Shown one piece after another: positions 44,281 to 56,447 of a DNA stretch of 64,000 nucleotides. The notes below the pieces were generated by a model. The model did no database searches. It was not told the origin of the DNA and saw nothing but the letters and a program-made list of their open reading frames with translations. The translations under genes were made by a program, and so were the position numbers. Each line of letters opens with the position of its first letter. Positions within the stretch are counted from its first letter, which is position 1. This stretch comes from Diplodia intermedia (lineage: Eukaryota > Ascomycota > Dothideomycetes > Botryosphaeriales > Botryosphaeriaceae), in the NCBI GenBank assembly GCA_021495925.1, contig JAKEKT010000096.1:1-64000 (forward strand), given 5' to 3'.

Positions 44281-45940
44281 GCAGGCCCGGGATCTGTATG
44301 TTGGGACTTCTACGGTTGCATTTTGCCGGAGTTTTGCGGGCACAGGTACGTGCAGGACGGATGGGACGGACTTCACGCCAGAGTACACGTGCATGGGTTG
44401 GTCGAGACCGCCGGCCGTTGGACGTCATGGAATAGAGGACACGACGCTTTCTGCAAACCATTGTCGGGCTGCCATGTGCATCGCCGCCTTGCCCAGCACA
44501 AGTTTACGTAGTACGTCCGGAAGCGCCGGTTCATTTCACTGTAGAGGCTGTGCTTAGGACCAGCGCATGGCCTTAGGACGCTTAAGGAACAACCTTCAGC
44601 CTCACCGCTCGGGAATCCTACGGACATTTGTCGTGAAGGCCAACTAATCCGCCTTGAATCCAGAACCTCCTTCCGTGCAACGGTCTGTGATTTTATGCAC
44701 GGCATGCAGAGAAAATTTGTTCCTCGTACTGGGCTGTTGCATCGGAATCGTCGGCAAAAGCCACATGGCAGAAGATGCTCCCGGCCGGCGCTGATCTCGC
44801 GATTGGCGCTGATCCGGCCGCAGATGTTGAGCGCGGAACTCGCAAACAAAGCTGCCAAGTCGGGAGGACATGGGTGTCGTCCACGTTCAAGTACACGCCG
44901 CTGACGTTTTGACGGGATGCGTGGGCCAGCACGCGGCAGTACGGACCTCGCGGTGGACTGGGAGAAATTAACAAGCCGGGAGCCTGCCCCCAGAAGCCGC
45001 CAGCAGCAGGAGCGCCGGCCGTCCGGTTTTTTTTTTCTGGCAAGCGTTTCAACGGCGACCGGGATTGCCGCGGTAGGGCAGAGCGTTTCGAGCGTGTTGT
45101 GGCGGACGTGCTCCTCTCATCGGCTGCAACCTGAGCAGATCCCGGATCAGCCAGGATTTCTAGCTGTCGATGGTGGATGGGCGCGGCCAGCTGAGCGCGC
45201 GGCTCTTGGCCCGCGAGTCGGAGGCTCGGAGGCTTGGGCGCGCAGCCAACGGATCGCCGCGCAGGCGGCGGCTGGCCAACCAGCGCGGGCGCATCGCTCT
45301 GGCATAATGGATGCTGCTAGCTCCCGCCCGTTGGTGACCGCACCGCTTGGTTGCTGTAACCATCGCTCCCTCACAGCTGCGGCAGGGCGCTGCTTCAGAC
45401 TAGACGCGCGGGCTGCGACCGCCAGCGAGGGCCGCACAGCATCCGCAATTACGGAGTTCAGCTTTAGCGCGTGCAGCGACCTTGCGCCCTCATCACGCGG
45501 CGAGGATTTCCGCCCCTGGCCCTTGGAGCGGAGCGAAATGATGCCTCCGTTCATGCACGCTCCGCCCTGCCCCGAGCGCTCACGGATGCCAGCGTTCTTT
45601 CAAGACGCCTAGTTGCTTAACTCCCCGGAACACCGCTGGGTCGCTCGCTACAAGCTGCGCTGCCGCCGCCTCGCCCTCCGAGCCACGATCTCTCATGCCC
45701 CATAGCCGTTGCGAGCAACTGGCCGTCCATTCTTTACCTCCACCGCCGCTCGTTTGACCACCTTGGCTGCAGTACACGCGCAGCATTCCCGGTTCCCCGT
45801 CAGCCGCACCCATTCCGAGCAGCCATACAGACGACTCTGCGCGCCGCCCCGAGACAGGGAATGCAGAGCATTGCCGAACGCCAGGCTGCGTGGAATCTGA
45901 GGGACAGGCAGGCGTCGGCCTCAGCAGAGGAGATTCGCTC
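44281..45940. other. 1.7-kb intergenic region with overlapping upstream frame
   Basis: This holds the E2 3' UTR and the promoter and leader of the TBC gene. A poly-T/C run occurs at about 45029. GC-rich frames at 44917-45612 and 45147-45554 read as noise. Close to the TBC start an upstream ATG at 45861 opens a 30-codon frame that ends at 45953, past the TBC ATG at 45941 and in another frame. Confidence 0.5.
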
Positions 45941-48718
45941 ATGCCGCAGATGACCATGGGACCTCTGCAGCTGGAATCGCCTGCAAGCGATGGCGGGCAT
46001 TCAGGGCTCGGGCTCGGGTTTCACCTCCACCACAAGAAGAGGGAGCAGCCTAAGCGCCGCCCTGAGGACCTGCGTTCGCCGCCCCCTAGTACGGCGCCGA
46101 CAAGCGCGCCGCAGTCGCCGAGCCACTCGCTTCTGAACGGCCTGAAGATGCACCCAGTTAATATCCTTTCCGGGCCCCCAGTCGGCCTGGATGGCTTCCC
46201 CACCCCCCGGGAATCCCTCAGCTCGAGAGACTCGCTTGCCAGCGCGGGTGAAGGATCAGAGCGGCCGCCTCCCGTCGCGCCGCCGCTCCCGCATCTTCCG
46301 CTGCGCAAGAGGTCCTCGCAGCGCCTGCGCCAAAGAGCCGCATCCCCTCTCTTGTCCTCCCCTCTGAACGAGTCCCGGATCCCTCGTTCCGCCGTGGACT
46401 TCCCCTCCCCCACCCGTTCCACTCGCTCCACTCGCTCGCGCCAGACGAGCACCGTCTCCAAGCCCTATACCGACGACCCTTTGCACAGCCTCCAGCCCTC
46501 GCCGCTCGGTTCGCCCATTTCGACTCGTACGGATGCCGATGAAACGGACGAGGACATCGTGGATCCTCTTCCCGATTCTATTCGCATTCGCCCGCGTGCG
46601 TCTTCCCACACCATCAGCAAGCCGCAGCGCACGCTTAGGACGTCGACGTCGATTCCGAACCTGGCCCAGCTGCGCGCGCGGGAAGTGGTCTCAGCCCAGG
46701 GACACAGAAGGGAGAGAAGGAGCACTGTCCGCGACAGTTACCTCTCGATGCTCCGCCGGGAGCCTCCGGGCAGGCCGCTCGTCCTTGGAGAGGAAATGCG
46801 GTCGAGCTATCGTTCGAACTTCACCAACTCTTCCTCGGGCTTTGTCGACGCGAGCGGCACCGAGCGCAGCAGTATCATCTCCGAAAGAAGCGGGATGAGC
46901 ACCACTCCTTACACAACCGATTATGAGAACACCGACGTAGAGAAGACGGATTTCGAGCAGACCGATGCGGAGCAGGAGTTGATGACGGTCGAGGACGCGA
47001 TTGACATGTACGAGATGGGATTCGAGGATGATCCGGCAGATGTGCCTGAAGGGTCGGACGAGGGTTATGCGTCTCAGGTTCCCACAAACACCACCCCGGG
47101 AGAAGCTCAGACACCGCCAAGGGTGCGACGACACTCGACAAGTAGCCTCCGTGACTCAGGTCTCGGCCCCGACGCCCCTGCAGACCACGAAATCCCTTAT
47201 GTTACCCCATCTCGCAACGATCGAGTGTCCAAGATCATGGCCGAACAAGATCTCGCCGCCCAACTACCGCCGCCGCAATCAGCCAGATCCGCCAGGTCTG
47301 CCAGGTCCGCCCGCTCAGCCGCATCGGGCAAAACAAACAAGTCCAAGGGATCCATCAGCATGATAGCAGACAAGACGTTTTCGCAGATGCTCGCCCCGAG
47401 GATGTCGGTCGTGGAGAAGAAGGTGGAGCTCAAGGCCGGGTCGTCGATTCCTCGTGACCAATATGGCTTCAAGAAGGCCACGCAGTATATCACGGTGGAG
47501 CAATACGATGCGTGGAACGCGCCTTACAGGGAATACACCGAGCGCCGACGCAAGAAGTGGCAGAACCTCATGAGGCAGCATGGACTTCCTATCAGCAAGC
47601 CTACCCGCTTCCCGCCGCGGAGTGAAAAGGTGAAGAGGTTTATTCGCAAAGGTATTCCCCCCGAGTGGAGGGGTGCAGCCTGGTTCTATTACGGGGGAGG
47701 CCCCGCCAGACAGGCCGCCAACCCTGGCTTGTATTGGGAACTGGTCGAGCAGGTCAACGACGGTCAGCTCAGCGAGCAAGACCGCGAGCACATCGAGCGC
47801 GATCTCAACCGTACCTTCCCGGACAACGTCAGATTCAGGCCCGAGTCGAGAGCATCCATGAACGCGGCACATCTGCTTGACACAAAATCCACCGACCTGA
47901 CGCCGGATTGTGAAACGCCGATCCTACGCGCGCTACGCCGCGTGCTTCAAGCCTTTGCCGTCCACAACCCCGGAATCGGATACTGCCAATCGCTCAACTT
48001 CTTGGCCGGTCTTCTGCTCATCTTCCTGGACGAAGACGAGGAGAAGGCATTCATCATGCTTGACATCATCACCAGTGTCCATCTTCCTGGTACCCACGGC
48101 CGCGTGCTGGAAGCCAACATCGACATTGGCGTTCTCATGCACTGCATCCGCGAGTCCATGCCGGCCATCTGGAACAAGATCGACGATACCAAGGAATTCG
48201 AGCCGAATGTCACCACCACCTCCGCTCGCCTCCCCACCGTCTCGCTCGCCATGACTTCGTGGTTCATGTCTCTTTTCGTGGGTAACTTCCCGATCGAGAC
48301 GGTCCTGCGCGTGTGGGATTCGTTCTTCTACGAAGGCTCCAAGACGTTGTTCCGCATTGCGCTGGCCATCCTGAAGATTGGCGAGGCCGAGATCCGGGCC
48401 ATCTCGGACCCTATGGAGGTTTTCCAGATCATTCAAACGCTCCCTCGACGTCTTATTGACCCCAACTCTCTCATGGACGCGTGCTTCCGCCGTCGCAACG
48501 GGTTCGGACACGTCAAGCAGGAGACGATTGATGCACGCCGCGTTGAGCGCCGTCGTGCGCACCAGCAAGACATTGCCCGTATCAGTGGCAACTGGGCCGC
48601 TAAGTTTGGCAAGAAGGAAGTTGACGCGCAATCCATGCGGTCAAAGTCAGGAGGAGTCCGCAGAGCGGCCAGCAAGCGCTTCAAGAACAAGCGCAGAGCC
48701 CGTACCGACCAACCGTAG
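45941..48718 (+). CDS. TBC-domain Rab GTPase-activating protein
   Basis: Intronless frame of 925 residues from MPQMTMGPLQLESP; the frame extends upstream only from non-ATG codons. A Ser/Pro/Arg-rich N-terminal half (about 1-530) includes repeats of TRS (about 150) and ARS (about 448-460). The TBC domain spans roughly 560-800. It begins FIRKGIPPEWRGAAWFYYGG and has the arginine finger DLNR (621-624) and the glutamine finger YCQ (681-683) in GYCQSLNFLAG. Both catalytic fingers are intact, so GAP activity is expected. The C-terminus is basic. The closest yeast relatives are probably the Gyp/Msb3 group, but the target Rab cannot be read from sequence. A Rab8/SEC4 gene lies 4.8 kb downstream. Confidence 0.88.
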   Translation: MPQMTMGPLQLESPASDGGHSGLGLGFHLHHKKREQPKRRPEDLRSPPPSTAPTSAPQSPSHSLLNGLKMHPVNILSGPPVGLDGFPTPRESLSSRDSLASAGEGSERPPPVAPPLPHLPLRKRSSQRLRQRAASPLLSSPLNESRIPRSAVDFPSPTRSTRSTRSRQTSTVSKPYTDDPLHSLQPSPLGSPISTRTDADETDEDIVDPLPDSIRIRPRASSHTISKPQRTLRTSTSIPNLAQLRAREVVSAQGHRRERRSTVRDSYLSMLRREPPGRPLVLGEEMRSSYRSNFTNSSSGFVDASGTERSSIISERSGMSTTPYTTDYENTDVEKTDFEQTDAEQELMTVEDAIDMYEMGFEDDPADVPEGSDEGYASQVPTNTTPGEAQTPPRVRRHSTSSLRDSGLGPDAPADHEIPYVTPSRNDRVSKIMAEQDLAAQLPPPQSARSARSARSARSAASGKTNKSKGSISMIADKTFSQMLAPRMSVVEKKVELKAGSSIPRDQYGFKKATQYITVEQYDAWNAPYREYTERRRKKWQNLMRQHGLPISKPTRFPPRSEKVKRFIRKGIPPEWRGAAWFYYGGGPARQAANPGLYWELVEQVNDGQLSEQDREHIERDLNRTFPDNVRFRPESRASMNAAHLLDTKSTDLTPDCETPILRALRRVLQAFAVHNPGIGYCQSLNFLAGLLLIFLDEDEEKAFIMLDIITSVHLPGTHGRVLEANIDIGVLMHCIRESMPAIWNKIDDTKEFEPNVTTTSARLPTVSLAMTSWFMSLFVGNFPIETVLRVWDSFFYEGSKTLFRIALAILKIGEAEIRAISDPMEVFQIIQTLPRRLIDPNSLMDACFRRRNGFGHVKQETIDARRVERRRAHQQDIARISGNWAAKFGKKEVDAQSMRSKSGGVRRAASKRFKNKRRARTDQP

Positions 48719-50388
48719 GGCAACCAGGGACATGCATATAAAAATCATTTCGGAGTTACCCGGAGCGTTTACTTTGTATCCTTATTCTCTTTTCCTTATG
48801 CTTTCACTTCTGGAAAGCCACTTACAAGCATTTGGGCCGGTGTTCTCGTGGGACTCTTTTTCTTCTCGGCACTTACGGCCTCAGGATCGTGCAGTTCCTA
48901 TGCTTCTACATACCCTCATTTTTCGATTCTACCTCATTCCTTCGGTGCTTAGTGTTTAGTCACTCCTTAGATATCCCCATTTGTTCTGCTTTTTCCATTT
49001 CTCGAACCTGTTTCCTTTACGACACTTTTTTGCCTTTATCGAGGCAGCTTCTGAAAAAAGTACATATTTTGGTGCTATGGGGTTTGGAACATTAGTTGCC
49101 ATCAGAGATAAGGGCAACAAGGCGTTTTCCTGTTTCGGGAAAGAACACAAGAGAAAGAGCGGAATTCGGGACAGACTTTTTCCAACATGACGCCCAGAGG
49201 ACGGTAGCTACGCAAACAAATCTATGGATACGCTTATACCCCCCATTCTGAACATACAACATTTGATATGGACTCGGTGGCAGAATTGATGGATGAATGT
49301 GAATAGATTGAAGATAAATGATGCTCACCAGATCCTCGGCGTTGCGAAACGGGTGCTGTTTGAGACTAGTAAGCATGGTGTTGCGAGCGTGTTTTGGGCC
49401 ACGCGAACAGGGCTCAAACGTGATCGACATATGATGGTAAAGCTGAATAGCAAAGCCGCGGCTTCGGCATCCTCGCGTTTCCTCGTTAGATCTGTTACTC
49501 GGACAAGTGTATCGTCCGGGATTCCGCAGATGCACGAGTGCCCTCATTTCGTCTTGTTGCCATATGATGTCAACTCTGAGGATGCTCTAACGGCAGGCAG
49601 GATGGTCAAGTGCCCGCGCCCATCTATACGAAGCATGATAATAAACCGAGCAGAAAGTTATTGTGCCAATGACGACGCGCGTGCACGTTCACGTGGAGAG
49701 GAGATGACGGGTCATCTGGAGCCCCTGCGGCAATACGACGACTCGTATGTGCATACCATGCAAGGGTCCGTGAGGCTGATGACCGTTGCGCTGTTGATTG
49801 GCTTTTTGTATAACTGAAGAGGGCAAGCGCCATGTGGCTCACTTGGCATGTCGCTTTGTCGTAGCAAGGCCACGAGGCAGACACGGCCTACCTAGCCTGC
49901 CGGAGCCGCAACGGAACCGCTGGATCCGGGAAGAGCAGCAGGGCTTGCTAGGCGGAGCACGAGCAAGCCTTAATCTTATCGTGGGCGATGCAGCGCGATT
50001 AGGTTGGAGCAGGAACATGCTTGTGCATATGCGGTGTTGCAGCTGGGGAATTCCCTGCGGTGGGCGGGCCGCAGTCCGGGGTTGTTGGGCCGGCCAGCCG
50101 CCCGCCGTTCTGGCCGCTCTGAATGGCTGTGTCCCCTCTGGGCCGGCCTACGTCATGGGACGAGCCACCCGCGTCGACTGCTTCACGTCCAGCGGCTGCT
50201 TTTTGCTAGGGTCGGTGGCTGGGAGAGGAAAGTGGAGAAGACGGACAACGCAGAGCAAGAACACGCGACAGGCCCTGGAAAATCTTGTGAAACATGCACG
50301 CGGCGGGCTGAGCTGTTGTCGTTTGCTACCTCTCCATCGTCAGCACATCCTGCCCTCCGCCCATTGTCGCCTGCCCCGCGCCGTCAAC
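48719..50388. other. 1.7-kb intergenic region
   Basis: TBC gene 3' flank (T-rich to about 49.1 kb) and the NCA2 promoter. Several open frames exist (for example 49293-49817) without family resemblance. No gene is supported. Confidence 0.5.
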
Positions 50389-52738
50389 ATGTCATTCGTG
50401 GCCGAGTAAGATTCCGCCCCGCCAACCGCCGCTTGCCATTGGAGTTTCTGTATCTCTGACGTTCTTCTCTGCTTCGCAGCCAGGTCCAGCGAATCGACAG
50501 CCAGCTCGACCGGCTGCCGCTCACGGCGGGTGTGTCGGTTTCCGCCGCCGCAACAACAACAGACGCCGGCGCGCAGACGGACACGGGCATCGTGCACGCG
50601 AACCAGGCGCGCATCTCACACCTGCAGAGCCTGATCAAGTCGCTGTCGACATCGCAGAACAAGAAGTCGCTGTTCTCACGCGACCGCATCCGCGCCGTGC
50701 TCCAGCAGGCGCGCATCGCCGACGACTGCTCCACCTGCCAGCAACACTTTGTGGCCCACAAGCAAACCGCAGCCGATGATGGAGAAGAGGAGGGAGAGCT
50801 CCACCACGACGAGCACTGGGCGGAGGAGCGGCGGTACTCGGTGACGGACGCGGTGGAGCCCAGCTACGAGCACGAGCTGGAGTGGCTGCTGCTGAGCAAG
50901 GCGACGGCCCACACGTACGGCCTGGTGCTCAACGCCATCCTCGAGCAGACGCTGCCGCTGTCCGACGACATCTGGTACTGGGACGACATCCTCGGCTCGG
51001 CGCGGCACGCATCCATCTACTCGGTGCAGACGAGCCCGCTGCGCGTGTGGGCGTGGTCCAAGGCCGTGTACCAGGACGTGCGGCGCCGCGGTGGCGATGT
51101 CGTGGTGCTGGGCGGCGGCCGCGAGGGCTGGGCCCAGTTCTACGGGCTGGTCCAGCAGGCGGTGCGTGAGCGCAGCCTGGTGCAGGTGCAGCGCAAGGTG
51201 CTGAGCCCGCTGGCGCTGGTGCGCAACGAGGCGCGCGCGAAGCAGAGCGCGCTCAAGCGCCTCCGGCTGGTCAACGCCAACGCGCTGGGCGTGCTGCTGG
51301 GCGAGGGTCTGAGCAATCAGAGCTCGCACGACGAAGGGTTCCGCACGCCGACGACGGCGACACCGGCGACGGCGGCTCATGGACACAGCGAGGATGCGGC
51401 GCGGCATCGGTGGAAGAGTGCGGTGACGCGGTCGATCGCCCTGATGGACATTGTGCTGCAGGAGGTTGCGGATCCGCACGTGCCGGTCGACGACTTCGAC
51501 GACGCAGTCGCGGCGAGGACGGATCAGGATCGGTATTATCAAATTCTAGAAGAGTCGGACTACAGCGCGCTGAGCTTGAACCCGGCCATGGTGGCCGAGC
51601 GCCTGACGACGATCCTGGACACGCATTTAAGCAGCTATCAGACCGAGTTGCGGACCAGGACGAGAGAGCACGGGAGACCGTCTGGCATCATCCGCTACTG
51701 GCTGCCCGCGACTGTACTACTGGTAAGTCTGTTGCAGAAGGCTTGCTGAACCGAGCTAATTAGCTTCCCAGGTCTCGTCGACGACTATCTACCGCATTGT
51801 GATGGGCCACCGGAACGAAATCCTTGCGTCGATACGTGATCTCGGCCGCACGACTATAGATTTCTTCAACAACTGGATAATAGAGCCGTCAAAGAAGATC
51901 GTTGGCACCATCCGTCACGACGAAGACAGCGAGGTCTCGATCATGAGCAAGCGCAGTCTGGAGGGCGACAGGGCGAGTCTGGAACGCATGGTGGTCGACT
52001 TCGCGGTCCAGAACCCGGAGAACGGAAGTCTCAGCGAGCTGCAGATCGCGGAGATCCGGCAGCACGTCCGGGAGGGCGATCTGACACCGGTGCTGAAGGC
52101 GTACGAGAAGGACATGCAGAAGCCCATTGTTGGCGCCATCTCGGGCAACCTCATCAGGGCGCTGCTCATTCAGATCCAGAAGACAAAGGTGGACGTGGAA
52201 GTGGCCATGTCTGGCATTGACTCGATCCTCAAGAGCCAGGAGCTGCTGTTTGGGTAAGTTGTTGCTCATTTCGGCAAGGGTGCCGAGGGCCTGGCTAACA
52301 ACGGACAGCTTCATTGGCCTCACGCCCGGCGTCATGGTGTGCATCGGTATTACGAGATATCTGCAGAGCACCTTTGGCAGCCGCAAGGGCGTGCGAAAGT
52401 CGCAGGTGTCCAGCCACATCGTGCGTGTGTTCAGGTAAGTCAAGCAGCAATCCAGAAGCGCGTCGTTGTCTCGGAGACTGACCAAGTGCGTCAGGAACAT
52501 CGACCGCATCTTAACAAACGCGCAGCCCACCAAGTACGGCGAGCTCTTTTACAAGGACCACGGCCTGCTTCTTTGTGAGGTACACGTTCTGCGGCAGCTT
52601 GCGAGCCGAGTCCTGCCGGGACGCGCGTTTCATGATTTCCTCGAGGAGCTGGAGGATCTGGTGGATATCCGCACGGGCGTGGCAAAGCAGCGCAAGGTGG
52701 TGAAGCGCATGCGGTGGGCGTACGCAAAGTGGCTGTGA
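50389..52738 (+). CDS. NCA2: mitochondrial protein NCA2
   Basis: Nca2 family, linked in yeast to expression of the mitochondrial ATP6/ATP8 transcript; a mitochondrial membrane protein. Exons 50389-50405, 50480-51722, 51772-52253, 52309-52434 and 52495-52738 give 703 residues; the introns are 74, 49, 55 and 60 bp. The first exon is 17 nt (MSFVA plus part of D6). The conserved core runs across introns: GIIRYWLPATVLLVSSTTIYRI, then TIRHDEDSEVSIMSKRSLEGDRASLERMVVDF, GFIGLTPGVMVCIGITRYL and GLLLCEVHVLRQLA. Two hydrophobic segments (about 413-430 and 582-600) may span the membrane. Confidence 0.92.
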
Positions 52739-53487
52739 AGAGCAATCTCAGCGGGTAGTGGTGCATGGGCCGGACATAGCATCCCCCATGACGTAGCAGG
52801 CTGCGGCGTCGCCTGATTTTTCATGAGGCCCGGAAACGACATCACGCATCACGACGCAGCATGCGATGCATAGACATGTAGGAGCAAAAGCATCATGTAG
52901 CAATTGAGCAGGCGCTAGACGTACGAGCATGGGGTGGTGCAGGGAAGAGGGCTGGAGGCTCGTGGCTCGGGACCCTGTCTACGTATGATCGGCCTGGCCA
53001 AGTCAGCCGGCATTTGTGCGCCCGCCAGCCACAGCGTGCGTTCGGCACAAAGCCCCAGACGTCAGAGCAGCGCGCTGCGCACGAGCTGGCCGCGAGAGTG
53101 GGCGCAGCCAGGGCGGCGGCCGCACTTGGGCAGTGTCTCGGTGGTCTTGGCGGGCGGTGTGTAGGTGGATGCAGGTCCGGGTCCGTGGGCTGGCGGTCCT
53201 TCCCCATGCCGCTATCTGGCTCTGGGTAAAGCCACCCAGGAGTGAACAACCCGCCAGAACCTCCAAGCCGCTGACCAACGACCCCCGCCAACCACCGCAC
53301 TCACCACCAGACTGCGACCGCGAGAGCCCCCGCAATCCCGCACGCTCCCTCCCGCCCGACGCAGCCCGCGAAACAAAGCCCCCGCGAGCTCCCTCACCGA
53401 CCATCAAGCCGACGACGACGCACCCGCCGCTCTCCACGCTCCCTCCACCACCTACCCAGCTCCGCAGCCCGCCACGACTCCGCAACC
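52739..53487. other. intergenic region, SEC4 promoter
   Basis: A 749-bp region between co-directional genes. A repeated CATGACGTAGCAGG / CATCACGACGCAGCATG theme lies at 52788-52870, and strongly C-rich leader-like sequence at 53230-53487 precedes the GTPase start. No gene is seen. Confidence 0.5.
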
Positions 53488-54599
53488 ATGGCCGGCACAC
53501 GAAACTATGACTTCCTTGTCCGTCTCCCCACCCACCACCCACGCCCTCCCCTGCCCCTCCGCCCGCCTGCTTGACCTCCGCCATCGTGACAACGCACCGC
53601 CGCGGCGAGGATGCCGTCGTTCTGCCACCACCCCCGACACACGCATGCTGACATTCAAGTTTCCCCCCACAGATCAAGCTGCTGCTGATCGGCGACTCGG
53701 GCGTGGGCAAGTCGTGCTGCTTGCTGCGCTTCAGCGAGGACTCGTTCACGCCGTCCTTCATCACCACCATCGGCATCGACTTCAAGATCCGGACCATCGA
53801 GCTCGACGGCAAGCGGGTGAAGCTGCAGATCTGGGATACCGCAGGGCAGGAGCGCTTCCGCACCATCACCACCGCCTACTACCGCGGTGCCATGGGTATC
53901 CTGCTAGTCTACGATGTCACCGATGAGCGCTCCTTCAACAGTACGTCTACTCTCCTTGCCCCCTCGCCTCCCCCTCCCCACCCCGCTCGTATGCACATAT
54001 ACACCTTGTTTCCAATATCTGTCCACTTGCCCGGAGCTTCCTGGCTCGCCTCCGCCCCACACTCCACAAGCACGTCGCCGATTGCGGCGGTGCGGCTCAC
54101 GGGAGAGCTTCGGCGGAGCTGGTCAAGCCACAGAAGGAGATCCCCCTCCCCCTCCCTCTATAGCATTTCCGCAAGAAACGGAACAACGAAGGCTAATGAC
54201 ACGCGGCCCCTCGCGCACCGCTCCCTACGGGGGATGTGCGGCGCGCGAGGGACCGGCATCGGCGCAACAGACATACGGACTTGGTTCTCGAACGTGGAGC
54301 AGCACGCGACGGAGGGCGTCAACAAGATCCTGATCGGCAACAAGTGCGACTGGGAGGAGAAGCGCGCGGTGTCGACGGAGCAAGGGCAGGCGCTGGCCGA
54401 CGAGCTGGGCATCCCCTTCCTCGAGGTGTCGGCCAAGAGCAACATCAACGTGGACAAAGCGTTTTACTCGCTGGCGGCCGACATCAAGAAGCGCATCATC
54501 GACACGGCGCGCAGCGACCCGGCGCCCGGCCAGGGCAGCAGCGGCGTCAACGTCAACGATTCGGGCGCCAACGCCGGCATGGGCGGCAAGTGCTGTTAG
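53488..54599 (+). CDS. SEC4: Rab8/SEC4-type small GTPase
   Basis: Rab GTPase of the exocytic pathway that carries secretory vesicles to the hyphal tip. Exons 53488-53517, 53673-53940 and 54271-54599 give 208 residues; the introns are 155 bp (donor gtccgt) and 330 bp (gtacgt...caacag). The N-terminus MAGTRNYDFLIKLLLIGDSG is typical. GDSGVGKS, the effector TTIGIDF, WDTAGQERF, GNKCDWE and EVSAKS are all present, and the tail ends GGKCC for double geranylgeranylation. The 330-bp intron is stop-free and in frame, so a reading-through model of the same gene would insert 110 residues after DERSFN; NNIRTWFSNVEQH shows it must be removed. It converges with the MFS gene. Confidence 0.94.
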
Positions 54600-56447
54600 A
54601 TTATGAAAGCCTCTGCTTGTTTTTGTGTTTTCTTTTGATGGTTTCAAGTTTGCTTGGTTTCTCTTCCTCTTACTTTCCTCCCTTTTCCTTTTTTCTCACA
54701 TCTCTTACTCTTTTAAATTAACGGGATCACTCAGAGGGAGGGAAATATGTTGTTATGCGAGAACGTCTCTACTAGTTTATTGACGCCCGATGTGGTTTGG
54801 GGAGGAAGGAGGATGTAAGGGAATTGTTTCTTGACGACGGCAAGAGGTAGTTACGACACAGGGGGTTGGGGAAGGGCTGAGAGAGAGAATGTGCGTGCGT
54901 ACGTGCATTCGTATGCATGTTACTTTTTGTCGTTGCAGTTAAAGCAAGGAAGCGAGCGAATGACGTGGGAAAGAATTGCGGGAGGCGAGCGGGAAGAATA
55001 GGGGGAGGCGAAAGAGAAGTAGAGGCAGGGGTGGTGGTGGGGGAATGGAAAAGGGTGAAGACGCAGGGGAGCGTGTCTGCAATAGGCGGTGGCAAAACCA
55101 AAAAAGTGCATGCACAACTACTTTCTCTCTCTCCCTCTCTCTCTCCAACCCCCCGCCTGCTCGCGTCCGCGCTCTGCGCTCCGTCCGCCCCGGCCCTGGT
55201 CAAAGGTATACCACATGACCTAAGTACTTCTACCGCTACTTCTACCACTACTACTTACCTAGTTTCTACTGCCCCTACTGCCACCTTTGATGTAGAAAGA
55301 GAGAAGGGGGAGTCTCTGGGGAAAGTTCAACATACCGAAATAGAACGTGGTTATTTTTTCTTCTCCACTCATGGTTTTCTGTCTTGTTGTTGAAGTTAAC
55401 AAAGGAACTCACTTATATTATAGAGATAATCGACGTTTTTATATCTCTCGATAGAGAGAAAAGCTTGATGAGAGAAGATGGTAGGATGGGTAGGTGGTGG
55501 TGGTGGAGGAGGAGAAGGAGGAAGAAGAGGAAGAATGAAACAAGGTAAGCGTGCTGAGCTGGTCGTTAGTAATTATGTGCTAGGTCTATTGTGTAGGGTG
55601 AGATCTTTTGTATAGCATAGATGGAGAGATAGGGTAAGGTGGCGAGGGTTTACTTTTCTTTTTGGAGGGCACTTGAAGTGATGTTTTTTCTTCTCTTTCT
55701 CGCATTTCGTAGGGCTTAACCTTGGCCCTCCTTCTATGGACTTTCTTTCTTTGTGAAAATGTGTTGTGGAAAGTCTGTTTTCCTTATTTCTCTAATAGTG
55801 CTCGAGTTAATATATGCTCTGGTCTTTGTGGGACGTTTGGAACTTTGATTAAGCGGAGCTTGGTGGGTTCTATGCGGTCTTTAGTTTTAGTGTTGGCTGA
55901 CTTCCTCCTCGTAGTCTTTAAGGGTTTTAACGTGGAATCTTCAAGCCTATCCCTCTATCCATCTCATTTCTTGCTCTCCTTTAAAATAGAGAATATGTCA
56001 AACAACATTCATTAAGCCCGGTTACACATTGCAATTCATCATCATGTTATCTTCATTATCTTCATCATCTACCCCCAATCCTTCTTATCACCATCCGCTG
56101 TAGATAGTGAACGTGTATACAAACCTTATCAGGTAGTACATTCAATGAAGCAGCGGTCTTCACCTCTTCTGAGTGCCGTTCAACAGAATAGGTTAAAGCG
56201 AGTAGGTCAGCAGTGTCTCAGAACCACGAAAACGAAGACCGCTTTGAAACCCAACGACAACGACGTGTTCTAAGCCCCTCTGTTGGAATATAAGGGACGA
56301 CTACGCGCACTGCAATCAAGTGCAGCGGCTGTGCTTTCCGCAGACCAACACCCTCTAAATGCTGGCTCCAAGCATGCGGTCATGCATCTCCCCAAAGAAC
56401 ATACAACCATGAGCTCATGTGCCATGCCCTCCAACCCTCCGGAACCG
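54600..56447. other. 1.85-kb convergent intergenic region
   Basis: T-rich 3' flanks of SEC4 and the MFS gene. It contains CT runs (55124-55145), GGT/GGA purine repeats (about 55494-55535) and repeated CATCAT runs (56038-56070). No coding family is seen. The low GC relative to neighbours fits non-coding DNA. Confidence 0.55.

Noticed and set aside
45890..45940. N-terminal extension of the TBC GAP by 17 codons.
   Set aside because: The codon at 45890 is GTG, not ATG; the first in-frame ATG is 45941.
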